Below, in pieces: positions 42,691-51,269 of a stretch of 64,000 nucleotides of DNA. Under the pieces are notes generated by a model. That model had not been told where the DNA came from. It saw nothing but the letters and a program-made list of their open reading frames with translations, and made no database searches. Made by a program: the position numbers and the translations under genes. The stretch's first letter is position 1; each line of letters opens with the position of its first letter. Where the stretch lies: NCBI GenBank assembly GCA_963665405.2, contig CAXXUH010000004.1:1116001-1180000 (forward strand), read 5' to 3'. Source of the stretch: G963665405 sp963665405. GTDB taxonomy: Bacteria > Chloroflexota > Dehalococcoidia > Lucifugimonadales > G963665405.

Positions 42691-44181
42691 TCAGATCCCT
42701 TCCAGAGACAGCGTGGTGACCTCTTTCGTAGCGAGGTCGACCACCCTGATGGCGTGGTTGTTGGTGTCGGAGACGTATAGCCTGCCCCCCGCCACGCTGA
42801 GGCCCGCGGGCTCCCGGAACTCGGCCTCGCCTGCCGGACCGTCGGCGCAGCCCGGACTGCCGCTTCCCGCCAGGGTCTCGGCCGTCCGGGATTCGGGCCG
42901 GATCGTCTTTATCTTGTTGTTGTACGTATCGGCGACGTAGAGGGTTTCGTCGTGCAAGTCCAGGCCGATCGGGTGCTGAAGCCGGACGCTGTCGCCGGTG
43001 CCGTCGACGTCACCGAACGTGAACAGGTCCAGACCCACGATAGTGGTCACGTGGCCGTCGTCGGACAGATCGGCGGTGCGGATGGAGCTGGTCTCGCTGT
43101 CGGCGAAGTAGAGCTTGCGGCCGTCTGTCGCTATCCCGCTCGGCTGAGCGAGCTGGGCCGACTGCATCGGCCCGTCGACGATGCTCTCCCGGCCGCTCCC
43201 CGCGTGCGGCCGCACCTCGTGCGTCGCCAGGTCCATTCTCCACAGCTGGTGGAATCCGGCCATTGCGATGAACAGGGTGCCGTTGTGGAGAGTCAGGTCC
43301 CATGGCGAGTTCAGGGCCGTAGCCGGGCCCGGGCCTCCACGATGAAATCCTCTCGACTGCTCGCCCGTGCCGGCGAGAGTGGCAACCGTCTGGGCCTCCA
43401 GGTCGATCGCCCGGATCGCGTGGTTCTTGGTGTCGGCGACGTACAGGGTATCGCCGTCCAGCACCATCCCCTGGGGATCGTTGAACGCGGCCTCAGCCGA
43501 CGGACCGTCGGCCAGGCGGGCCTCGCCCGATCCTATGGTCTGGACGACCTCGCCGCCGAGCGAGCTGACCACGATCCGGTGATGGTTGGAGTCGGCGACG
43601 AACAGCCGGCCCGAGGCCGCGTCCGCCAAGACCTTGCCCGGGAACATGAGCGGGCGGTCCGGCATGCCGTCGCGTTCGAGCCTGCCATCCGCCGGCGTCC
43701 GGTCCACCAGGCCACGCTCGTCGAACTGGCGGATCATGTCGGCGATCAGCCTGTCCAGCTCCTCGACCGGGATCTCGCCCTCGTGCTTGCCGATGACCTT
43801 CCCCTCGGGGTCGATGAAATAGAGGGTCGGCCAGGCCCGGACGGAGTACTGCTGCCAGACGCGGAAGTCCTTGTCATTGATCACCGGGTGCTCGACCTCG
43901 TACCGCATGACCGCGTCGCGGATGTTCTCGGTCGCCCGTTCAGCCTCGAACTTGGCGGAGTGGACTCCGACCACGGCCAGCTCGCCGGGGTACCTGTGCT
44001 CCAGTTTCCGCAACTGCGGAAATACGTGCATGCAGTTGATTCAACAGTAGGTCCAGAAGTCCAGGATCACCAGCTTGCCCCGCAGGTCCTTCATCGTCAG
44101 CGGGGAGCCGGTGTTCAGCCACTCCAGGTCGTCCGGAAACTCCGGAGCCGCCGTCGTTCCCTTGTAGGATTGTGTCGTCAT
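42691..44181 (-). CDS. NHL-repeat thioredoxin-like selenoprotein (UGA-encoded selenocysteine at residue 47)
   Basis: Read from the minus-strand ATG at 44181, residues 1-46 are a thioredoxin N-terminus (LRGKLVILDFWTYC). Codon 47 is TGA (44043-44041), and the frame continues INCMHVFPQLRKLEHRYPG for 449 more residues. Relatives, including human NHLRC2, read FWTYCCINCMH or similar, so the TGA stands exactly at the first cysteine of CxxC: a UxxC selenoprotein. A hairpin fitting a bacterial SECIS follows (separate entry). The thioredoxin part runs to about residue 150 (VRAWPTLYFIDPEGK), then come about six NHL/propeller blades (LYVADTKNHAIR, LYVADTYNNKIK, LYVSDTNNHAIR). No signal peptide. Probably a thiol-disulfide or peroxide-handling enzyme. 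Confidence 0.82.
44005..44022 (-). promoter_or_regulatory. Putative bacterial SECIS element
   Basis: In the mRNA, UUUCCGC and GCGGAAA form a perfect 7-bp stem closed by the four-base loop AGUU. The stem begins 18 bases, and the loop 25 bases, after the in-frame UGA. Bacterial SECIS hairpins that bind SelB have a small apical loop with G (usually GU) in its first two positions, about 16-37 bases from UGA. All of these conditions hold here. Confidence 0.75.
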
Positions 44182-44467
44182 ACGGAGCGCCTCCACAGCT
44201 TGTTCTGGGCAGGGCAGGGGTCCGGCACGTGTCGGACGCCTGTCCCTACTCTACCGGTTGGAAGCCCGGTTGGGAAGTTTGATGCCCTCGATGTGTACGG
44301 GGGTCGAGGCGCCCCACGTCACTGCCACGCTCACGGGACCCGAGGCCAGTGAACCAGCCGCAGAAGCAATCCGTGATCCCTCGGCGAGCAGGGCCTACGA
44401 GGGTGTTGAAAACGATTCTGCGGACCACCGCGCCCCCTGTTTTGGTAAAAAGGGGAGAAGAGCTGTA

Positions 44468-44526
44468 TCTGAGGGACACCCTCAGACTCCCGGCGATCCC
44501 GACTTGTCGGGATCTGCACACCCCAT
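44468..44526. repeat. 59-base two-hairpin intergenic repeat, copy 1
   Basis: Two stem-loops in tandem: CTGAGGG-ACA-CCCTCAG and ATCCCGA-CTTG-TCGGGAT, ending CACCCCAT. It differs from the copy at 58705-58763 at only five or so positions. Confidence 0.75.
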
Positions 44527-44540
44527 TCTTCATCAGCGTA

Positions 44541-44602
44541 CTCTGGGGTTCAAAAGGGGGCGGAGCCCCCTTTGCGGGGTTTGGGGTGCCCCCAATATCT
44601 TA
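44541..44602. repeat. Intergenic GGGGTGTCCC repeat, copy
   Basis: GGGGGCGGAGCCCCC hairpin followed by GCGGGGTTTGGGGTGCCCCC and AATATCTTA. Same layout as the copies at 38499 and 40458. Confidence 0.55.
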
Positions 44603-44640
44603 GGGCGGGTGGGCGGGAAAGAGAGTACCCCAAACGGGGG
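44602..44640. repeat. GGGCGGGTGGGCGGGAAAGA repeat, copy 1
   Basis: AGGGCGGGTGGGCGGGAAAG followed by AGAGTACCCCAAACGGG. The first 24 bases are identical to those at 53432. Confidence 0.6.
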
Positions 44641-44714
44641 GATGCCTGCGAACGCAGCTCCAGACGCAAGGGCCCGATGCCGTGTCCTTCGCGGGGCAAT
44701 GCGGAGGACGGCCG

Positions 44715-47084
44715 CTACGGGATCACGAAGATCAGCGGCGCGTGCTCGACGAACCCCTCCAGAGGGACGTTGCCCTTCCGCCGTTCGAGGGTTCCGCCGA
44801 TGACGTTGAAGTCGTCCCTGTAGTGCGACCTCAGCTCTGCGACGTAGTCGCCGATCTCGCCGGGCGCCAGCTCTACGAATAAGTTGTGGATCGCGAGCAA
44901 GGAGGCCGGCGAGAGGATGTACTCGCTTAGCAACTCGTCGCGAAGCCCTTCCAGCCGGGAGTCATTCAGCGCGGCGAGCCATAGCAGGAGGGCACCCCGC
45001 TCGTGCTCCAGCGTAAGATCGTCGAACTGTTCGAGCCAGAGCACCCTCCACGAGTCGAAGAAGCGGCTGGCCGTCGAGTCGACGGGCACCTGTGTCGCGT
45101 TCACCCTAGCGTACTCCCCGAGCTTGCGTAGAAGCGCCGCCTCGAAAGCGTAGGCCTCGCCCTCCCTTATCGCGCCAACGTCACTATCCCGTGGGTCGCC
45201 GCTCTGGACCGGGTTCATGAACTTCTGCCTGGCGTGACCGACCTCGTGGGGCAGGCTGGCCAGCACCGTCGCCACCGGCCAGGATCCGTTGATTATCAGG
45301 TCAAGGCCATCGGAGGTTCGGTCGCAACAAAACGCCACGGCGCGCTTCAGGACCGGGTCTCCACGGTGATTGTCGTCGATGAACTGAAGGTACGCGTCGC
45401 CCGTCATGATTCGCGGCACCCACCCATCCTCCTCTGGAGTCCGTCCAACCAACAGGTAGTACCCGGTCCTGAATATGTCCAGCACCAATTGGGTGTGGTC
45501 GGTGATTTCGGTGATGGTGATCTCGTCGGTAGAGAGGGCGAAGTCCAGCAGGGGTTTAATCTCCGCCTCAGTCAGAGGGACGAAGGCGGAGGCCGGATCG
45601 GGAGTCGGCGTCGCCTCGGGAACGACCACGGACCGCTCCCCGGCTCCCGCGCTCAGGGCGTAGACGTAGCCGTCGCGAGACCCGATATATAGGACGCCGT
45701 CCACCGACAGCGGGGAGGCCCTCAGGTCACCGTCGGTCTCGTACCTCCACAGGAGTGTTCCGGTCGAGGCGTCGAGGGCGTAGACGTGGTCGTCGAACGA
45801 CCCTACGTACACGATTCCCCCCGCGACCGTCGGGGACGAGCGGACCTGGTCTCCGGTCTGATGCGACCAGCGCAGGTCCCCTGTCTGAGACTCGAGAGCG
45901 TAGACGAGTCCATCGTCCGACCCGAAGAAGACGAGCCCGTCTTGCACCGCCGGCGACGACAGCACCGAGTCGCCGGTCCAGTAGTTCCATCGGAGAGCGC
46001 CGGTCTCCTGGTCCAGGGCGTATAGGCGCTCATCCCACGAGCCTATGAACACAAGGCCCTCAGCCACCAAGGGCTTGGACAGCGCGCCTTGGCCGATTTC
46101 GAACCTCCAATGCAGCTCTCCGCTTGCCGCGTCCAGTGCGTACACGTGGTCATCGTAGGAGTTGAAGTAGACCTTGCCGTCCACGACGGTCGGCGACCCC
46201 GGGATGCTCTCTCCCGTCTCGTACTTCCAGCGTAGCTCTCCGGTTAGTGCGTCGAGGGCGTACAGGTGGTCGTCGTTGGAGCCCACGAAAACAGTTCCGT
46301 CGGCGACCGCAGGCGACGACCAAACGCTGTCCCCCGTCTCGTACTTCCAGCGCAGGACGCCGGTGTCGATGTCCAGCGCGTAGACGTTGTTGTCGAACGA
46401 GGCCACGTAGACCAGGTCGTCAAGTATCGCGGGTGTGGTGACCACGTTGCTGTCCGTCCGGTATCTCCAAACCTCGGCACCGGTATCCGCGTCCACGGCG
46501 TAAACATGGGCATCCTGCGCGCCGACGTAGATCACTCCGTCCGCCACCGCCACCGAGGAGTCCACCCAGCTTTGAGTCTGGAACCTCCATCGGAGCTCGC
46601 CGGCGGCAGGCGGCGGTGTCGGCGTCGGCGATGACGTCGGGGTCGGGGAGGGGAAGGGCGTGGGCGAGGGGCTTGGAGTCGGCGTCGCACTTGGGGTCGG
46701 AGTCGCGGTCGCGCTAGGCGTACGAGTCGGTGTCGGACTTGGGGTCGGCGTCGGAGTCGGAGTGGGCTCCGGGGAGGCGGTCGCGGGGGACGTCGGTGTC
46801 GGGATCGGCGTCTCAGTCGGTACGGGTGACCGGGTTGGCGTTACTGTTGGGGTGTCCGTCGGCGTTGGCGAAGGCGTGGGGGACGGAGTGGCGGTCGAAG
46901 CCGCCGCCGCGTCTGCCCTGGCGACCGGCTCGGGGGTGGATGTCGAGGTAGCCGCCGCAGTTGGCGAGGAGGTCGGGACCTCGACGGCCGGGGCGGGCTC
47001 GGTGCACGCGGCGGCGATCAGGCCGGCCGAGGTCACGGCACAGAGCGCCAATGCCTTCAGTCCTCGCCCGGAGAGCGGACTCAT
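44715..47084 (-). CDS. PQQ-type beta-propeller lipoprotein with C-terminal HExxH domain
   Basis: A 789-residue secreted protein. The signal peptide ends SAGLIAAACTEP with a lipobox-like AAAC. Residues ~35-165 are a Pro/Thr/Ser linker. About eight propeller repeats follow, each of the form LRWKYETGDSVWSSPAVADG then VFVGSNDDHLYALD (~residues 168-490), as in BamB/quinoprotein-like propellers without evident PQQ ligands. The C-terminal ~250 residues contain LPHEVGHARQKF, a zincin HExxH motif, and GEAYAFEAALLRKL about 30 residues on, which could supply a third ligand. So the propeller may present a metallopeptidase-like domain at the surface. It lies 63 bases after the MMPL gene. Confidence 0.75.
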   Translation of the reverse strand: MSPLSGRGLKALALCAVTSAGLIAAACTEPAPAVEVPTSSPTAAATSTSTPEPVARADAAAASTATPSPTPSPTPTDTPTVTPTRSPVPTETPIPTPTSPATASPEPTPTPTPTPSPTPTRTPSATATPTPSATPTPSPSPTPFPSPTPTSSPTPTPPPAAGELRWRFQTQSWVDSSVAVADGVIYVGAQDAHVYAVDADTGAEVWRYRTDSNVVTTPAILDDLVYVASFDNNVYALDIDTGVLRWKYETGDSVWSSPAVADGTVFVGSNDDHLYALDALTGELRWKYETGESIPGSPTVVDGKVYFNSYDDHVYALDAASGELHWRFEIGQGALSKPLVAEGLVFIGSWDERLYALDQETGALRWNYWTGDSVLSSPAVQDGLVFFGSDDGLVYALESQTGDLRWSHQTGDQVRSSPTVAGGIVYVGSFDDHVYALDASTGTLLWRYETDGDLRASPLSVDGVLYIGSRDGYVYALSAGAGERSVVVPEATPTPDPASAFVPLTEAEIKPLLDFALSTDEITITEITDHTQLVLDIFRTGYYLLVGRTPEEDGWVPRIMTGDAYLQFIDDNHRGDPVLKRAVAFCCDRTSDGLDLIINGSWPVATVLASLPHEVGHARQKFMNPVQSGDPRDSDVGAIREGEAYAFEAALLRKLGEYARVNATQVPVDSTASRFFDSWRVLWLEQFDDLTLEHERGALLLWLAALNDSRLEGLRDELLSEYILSPASLLAIHNLFVELAPGEIGDYVAELRSHYRDDFNVIGGTLERRKGNVPLEGFVEHAPLIFVIP

Positions 47085-47147
47085 CGACGCGATCGAGCAA
47101 CCACGGCTCGCACTCCGACCCTGGCTTTGGTGCTGCGCCTCTCGGAG

Positions 47148-49385
47148 CTAGTCGGCGGTCGCCGCGGCTTCCGCGGGCTGCTGGGGCTCCATCTCCGGCT
47201 CGACGCGCAAGTCAGGCAGCCAGCCCAGCAGCGGCGGCAGGTACCAGTTCACGCCGCCGAGAAGCTTCATGCTTGCCGGGACCAGCACCATCCTGACGAT
47301 GGTGGCGTCGAGCAGGATCGCCACCCCGAGGCCAAACCCCATCTGTTGCAGGCCGACTACGTCTCCGGCGGAGAAGGCCCAGAAGACCGCCACCATGATC
47401 AGCGCGGCGCCCGTGATGAGCCGGCCCGTGGTGCGGATCCCGAACGCGACGGACTCGGTGTTATCCCCCGTCTTGTCGAAGCGCTCGCGGATTCGGCTGA
47501 GAAGGAAGACGTGATAGTCCATCGAAAGCCCGAACAGCACCGAGAACAGGAACAGCGGGATCCACGCCTCTATGATGGGATACTGCGTGAAGAGGCCGAG
47601 CGACTCGCCCCACCCCTTCTGGAAGGTCAGGACCAGGATCCCATAGGTCGCGCCGACCGACAGCAGATTCAAAAGGATCGCTTTCAGGGGCACGACGATT
47701 GAACGGAACACGACCATCAGCAAGAGGAAGCTTACCCCGAGAACGAACGGGAACACGTACGCCACCGCGCCATTGGCGGTGTCGAAGAAGTCGATGTTGT
47801 AGGCCGTTTCCCCGGTTACGGCCACTTCGGCCAACGGAGGATCGCCGAAGGCCAGAGGGACGTACTTCTCGCGCAGTCTCTTAACTGCTTCTTCGGCCGG
47901 GGGCTCGGCAGAGTCCCCGGCGACCGATACGGTCAGCAGTCCAACGGTTCCTTTTTCGTTGACCTCGAGCGGCTCCGGGATACCGAAGGCCTGAAAGGAG
48001 TCCCCTGCCATGAAGACCTTCAGGGCCTCGATCGCGCTCTGGACAGGCTCCGACCGGATGTCCCCCTCGATAACTATCTGAGCCGGCGTGAAACTGACCG
48101 GGAACTGCTTATCGAGAACGTCGAATCCCCGCTTCGACCGGATATCGTCGGGCATGGTGCTGACACCGGCAAACCCGGTGGCGAGGTCGAGGGCGGGGAC
48201 CGCTGCGGCGATGAGGAACCCTCCGGCGAGCAGCAGGCTGATCAGGGGGTACCGCATCACCTTATGGGAAATCCAGTCCCAGAAGCCACCGGACCTGTCG
48301 CCGTCGGCCGTACCCCCGACGAGCGGAATAGTGAACAGGTCGATCTTGTTCCCCATGATGCTGAGGATAGCCGGCAGAAGGGTCATCGAGCTGGCTACCG
48401 ATGCGATGACTACGAGGATGGCGCCGATCCCCAGGCCGATGAAAACGTTGAACGGCACTATCAGCATGCCTATGAGGCCGATGACGACGGCGATCCCGCT
48501 GAATAGGACGGCCCGGCTTGCCGTCCCACCGGTCCGAGCGATCGCGTCGAGTTTCTGCTGGCCGCGCGAGCGCTCTTCTCGGTAGCGCGAAACGATGAAC
48601 AGAGAGTAGTCGATGCCGACGGCGAGGCCGATCATGAAGATGATGTTGGGAACGAAGAACGACAGGGCGAAGGCCTGTCCGACCAGCGCAGCAACCCCCA
48701 GAGCGACGAAGATGGATGCGAGAGCCAGCACTAATGGCACCAGCGCCACCACTATCGCACCGAAGACCAGCACCAGGATGACGAGCGCGATCGGACCGCC
48801 GAATATCTCTCCGGTGAGGAGGCCGTCCTGACTCGCCTTCTCGAAGTCCTTGCCGACCGTCGCCTGGCCTGTGATCAGAATGTCGAGGTCGGCGCCGACC
48901 TCGGTCTCGTCGACCACCTCGATGACCTTCTTGATATTGTCGGTCGCGTCGTCAAAGTCCCCAGCCATCGCGAAGGGGAGTATCGTCGTCCTTCGATCCT
49001 CGGAGACCAGGAAGGGCGCGCCGATCTCGTAGAAGCTCAGTAGCGTCCCGTCTCTGATAACATCGGACCCCAGTTCCCTCAGGCCAGCTGTGACGCTCTC
49101 CACGGCGCTTTGGAAGGCAGGATCGTCGACAGTGAGACTGTCCGAGCGGACGATCACGACCTCGTTCGTGCTGTTCGGAAACCCTCGCAGGTCCTCGATC
49201 AGGTCCAGACCGCGCTGGGACTCCGGTGTGTTTGTGAAGATGAACTGGGTCGTCAGTGCGCCTCCCAGGAGCGATGCTATCAAGACGATCGCGATCACCA
49301 GAGTCACCACCCAGGCCGCTATCACCAGCCAGGGGCGTGTGGCGCTCGAGCGCGAAAGATTCTCGGTAAAAGATGTTCCTGCCAC
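47148..49385 (-). CDS. MMPL/RND-family membrane exporter
   Basis: A 745-residue protein with the two-fold RND layout: span 1 (WLVIAAWVVTLVIAIVLIASL), external loop to ~190, five spans containing FFVPNIIFMIGLAVGIDYSLFIVSRYREE, span 7, a second external loop, and five more spans containing LFSVLFGLSMDYHVFLLSRIRE. The two GxxxDYxxF motifs carry the aspartates used for proton coupling in MmpL-type transporters. Likely exports lipids or hydrophobic compounds. It is followed on the same strand by the PQQ/HExxH lipoprotein, an arrangement that suggests envelope assembly. Confidence 0.88.
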   Translation of the reverse strand: MAGTSFTENLSRSSATRPWLVIAAWVVTLVIAIVLIASLLGGALTTQFIFTNTPESQRGLDLIEDLRGFPNSTNEVVIVRSDSLTVDDPAFQSAVESVTAGLRELGSDVIRDGTLLSFYEIGAPFLVSEDRRTTILPFAMAGDFDDATDNIKKVIEVVDETEVGADLDILITGQATVGKDFEKASQDGLLTGEIFGGPIALVILVLVFGAIVVALVPLVLALASIFVALGVAALVGQAFALSFFVPNIIFMIGLAVGIDYSLFIVSRYREERSRGQQKLDAIARTGGTASRAVLFSGIAVVIGLIGMLIVPFNVFIGLGIGAILVVIASVASSMTLLPAILSIMGNKIDLFTIPLVGGTADGDRSGGFWDWISHKVMRYPLISLLLAGGFLIAAAVPALDLATGFAGVSTMPDDIRSKRGFDVLDKQFPVSFTPAQIVIEGDIRSEPVQSAIEALKVFMAGDSFQAFGIPEPLEVNEKGTVGLLTVSVAGDSAEPPAEEAVKRLREKYVPLAFGDPPLAEVAVTGETAYNIDFFDTANGAVAYVFPFVLGVSFLLLMVVFRSIVVPLKAILLNLLSVGATYGILVLTFQKGWGESLGLFTQYPIIEAWIPLFLFSVLFGLSMDYHVFLLSRIRERFDKTGDNTESVAFGIRTTGRLITGAALIMVAVFWAFSAGDVVGLQQMGFGLGVAILLDATIVRMVLVPASMKLLGGVNWYLPPLLGWLPDLRVEPEMEPQQPAEAAATAD

Positions 49386-49564
49386 CTAGCTCTCCTCAAA
49401 GATTCTGTCGCTGTGATGCCGTCCGCGCCTATGATACGGCAGAACTGGACGGGCCGTCAATTCCGTTAGAAAGAGCTTACGCTTGCCTCGACGGCTTCAG
49501 GCAAGGTCGCGACAAACATGGGGAAGACCTGGGATGGTAGAATCCGAGTCAGGTAACTTGCGCG

Positions 49565-49867
49565 ATGGCGATTGCAAATGCGGAGAGAAGAACGACAAGG
49601 CTGCCGGTGCCGGTCTCGTTCGCGATCGTCGTCGCCGGACTCATCGCGCTTTTCATCTTCTTTGGGGCGTGGGCTGTGTCGGTGGACGCGGCCAACCACG
49701 AAGTGGGGCTCTCGTTCGCGGTCGGCAACGCGGGCTCCGGCTTCGGCGTGAACCCCGTGCCGTCCGAGTCGAGCGCCGTGGCCGCGCCCGGCGATGCCCT
49801 GGACGCCGAAAGCTCCGCCGATTCCTGGTGGGGCCGCACGCTCCTGGTGGCTTGCCCCCTGCACTGA
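49565..49867 (+). CDS. Small hypothetical membrane protein
   Basis: 100 residues: a basic N-terminus (ERRTTRLPVP), one span (VSFAIVVAGLIALFIFFGAWAV) and an external tail with SSADSWWGRTLLVACPLH at the end. No known family is recognised. It is divergent from the MMPL gene, 179 bases away, and 40 bases upstream of an MFS gene. TAGAAT at 49540 or so could be a -10 box. The start is the ATG at 49565. Confidence 0.45.
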   Translation: MAIANAERRTTRLPVPVSFAIVVAGLIALFIFFGAWAVSVDAANHEVGLSFAVGNAGSGFGVNPVPSESSAVAAPGDALDAESSADSWWGRTLLVACPLH

Positions 49868-49907
49868 CAGGCGGCGTCTACAACGATCCTTTTCGAGGAA
49901 GTGACCC

Positions 49908-51269
49908 CTGGCCCTCGCTCCAACCCCTCGTCTCTCAACCATCGCCGGAAGACTACCGGGCAGGCTGCACTATGGCTGGGTGATCGTTGCGGTCCTGGCG
50001 ATCGTCCAGGTTCTCGGCGCCTCCATCGGCATGGCCGCCGGTGTGGTCATCGCCCCTCTGAGCGATCCCGACGGCGGGTTCGGCTGGAGCATCGGGATGG
50101 TCGGCAGCGCTCTGATGGTCTACTACCTGGTTGCGGCGCTGTGCGCCCCGGTTAGCGGCTGGCTGGGAGATCGGTACGGAGCCCGCAGGATGATGATGGG
50201 CGGCGGGGCCCTGTACCTCGTCAGCATGCTGCTGTTGGGGATCATCAGCCAACCGTGGCATTTCTTCATCACCTTCGGCGTCATGATGTCGATCACCCAG
50301 TCCATCTCGATGGTCCCGCTGATGGCGGCGGTCAGCCTCTGGTTCCGCCGCCGCCTGGGACTCGGGGTCGGTCTGCTCTGGGGCGCGGGGGCGGTGGGCA
50401 CCGCGATCATGGCCCCGCTGATCGGCTATCTCATCGGCGCCGTGGGCTGGCAGGGCACTTTCTGGATCATCGGAATTGCGGGCGGAAGCATCCTGATGCT
50501 CCTCACGACGCTCTTCCGTAACCGCCCCGCCGACCTCGGTCTCAAACCCTACGGCGCCACCGAAAGGGACGCCTCCGAAGTGAGAAGACCAAAGGTCATC
50601 GAGCGGCTTCGGGCCACGGTGTACAACCAGCACATCCGGCGCACCAAAGCCTTCTGGAACCTTCCCCTGATCCACGGTCTCGGATGCGCCGGGCACGGGA
50701 TCATACTCATCTACTCGGTAACCATGGCGGTCGAGCAGGGTCTGAGCCTGGTCGCGGCCACCGTGATACTCAGCCTCATATCCATCTTCAGCGTCGGGAG
50801 CAGGTTTATAACCCCTATTCTTGCCGAGCGTTTCGGCGGGAAGCCGGTCATGATCGTGGCCCTGTTCATCCAGGGCGTGACGGTCCTGTCCCTGTTCTGG
50901 GCCAGCGAGCCGTGGATGTTCTACCTGTTCGGCGTCCTCTTCGGCATCGGGTTCGGAGGGGAGATGTCCGCCTACATGGTCGTGAACCGGCAGTACTTCG
51001 GATCCGGCCCTATAGCCGTAACCTACGGCTTCCAGATAAGCGGGGCGCTGGTTGGGCACGCGGTGGCAACCGGATTGGGCGGGCTCGTCATCTACGTGAC
51101 CCAGTCGTTCGGACCTATCCTCGTCCTGTCGATGGTGTTCAGCCTTGTCGGAGCCCTGGTCATACTGACCCTCGATCCGTCGCATCGGCTGCTGATCCCT
51201 GATTGGGAGGAGTCGCTGCCTCCCGAGGCGCGGTCTGCGCCCGTCATCGACCCCGTCCCGTCCGACTAG
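49908..51269 (+). CDS. MFS transporter, monocarboxylate/OFA type, probable CTG start
   Basis: A 12-span major facilitator. From the GTG at 49980 the protein (429 residues) would lack the head of span 1. The frame stays open to 49905, and a CTG at 49908 preceded by GAGGAA (7-base spacing) gives APTPRLSTIAGRLPGRLHYGWVIVAVL, the normal start of this family (HYGWxIV). GWLGDRYGARRMMM is the loop 2-3 motif. FNLPLIHGLG-like WNLPLIHGLGCAGHG marks the second half. It resembles monocarboxylate/oxalate-formate porters. It ends with a four-base overlap with the convergent methyltransferase gene. Confidence 0.75.
   Translation: MALAPTPRLSTIAGRLPGRLHYGWVIVAVLAIVQVLGASIGMAAGVVIAPLSDPDGGFGWSIGMVGSALMVYYLVAALCAPVSGWLGDRYGARRMMMGGGALYLVSMLLLGIISQPWHFFITFGVMMSITQSISMVPLMAAVSLWFRRRLGLGVGLLWGAGAVGTAIMAPLIGYLIGAVGWQGTFWIIGIAGGSILMLLTTLFRNRPADLGLKPYGATERDASEVRRPKVIERLRATVYNQHIRRTKAFWNLPLIHGLGCAGHGIILIYSVTMAVEQGLSLVAATVILSLISIFSVGSRFITPILAERFGGKPVMIVALFIQGVTVLSLFWASEPWMFYLFGVLFGIGFGGEMSAYMVVNRQYFGSGPIAVTYGFQISGALVGHAVATGLGGLVIYVTQSFGPILVLSMVFSLVGALVILTLDPSHRLLIPDWEESLPPEARSAPVIDPVPSD

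Larger units (their letters stand above)
44182..44714. other. Intergenic region, 533 bases, filled with repeats
   Basis: Lies between the 3' end of the PQQ lipoprotein gene and the selenoprotein gene, both on the minus strand. It holds three different repeat units (entries below) and must also contain the promoter of the selenoprotein/YyaL pair. No coding frame with family motifs was found. Confidence 0.6.

Noticed and set aside
46660..47151. Plus-strand Gly-Val-rich frame
   Set aside because: Shadow of the Pro/Thr/Ser linker of the PQQ lipoprotein on the minus strand.
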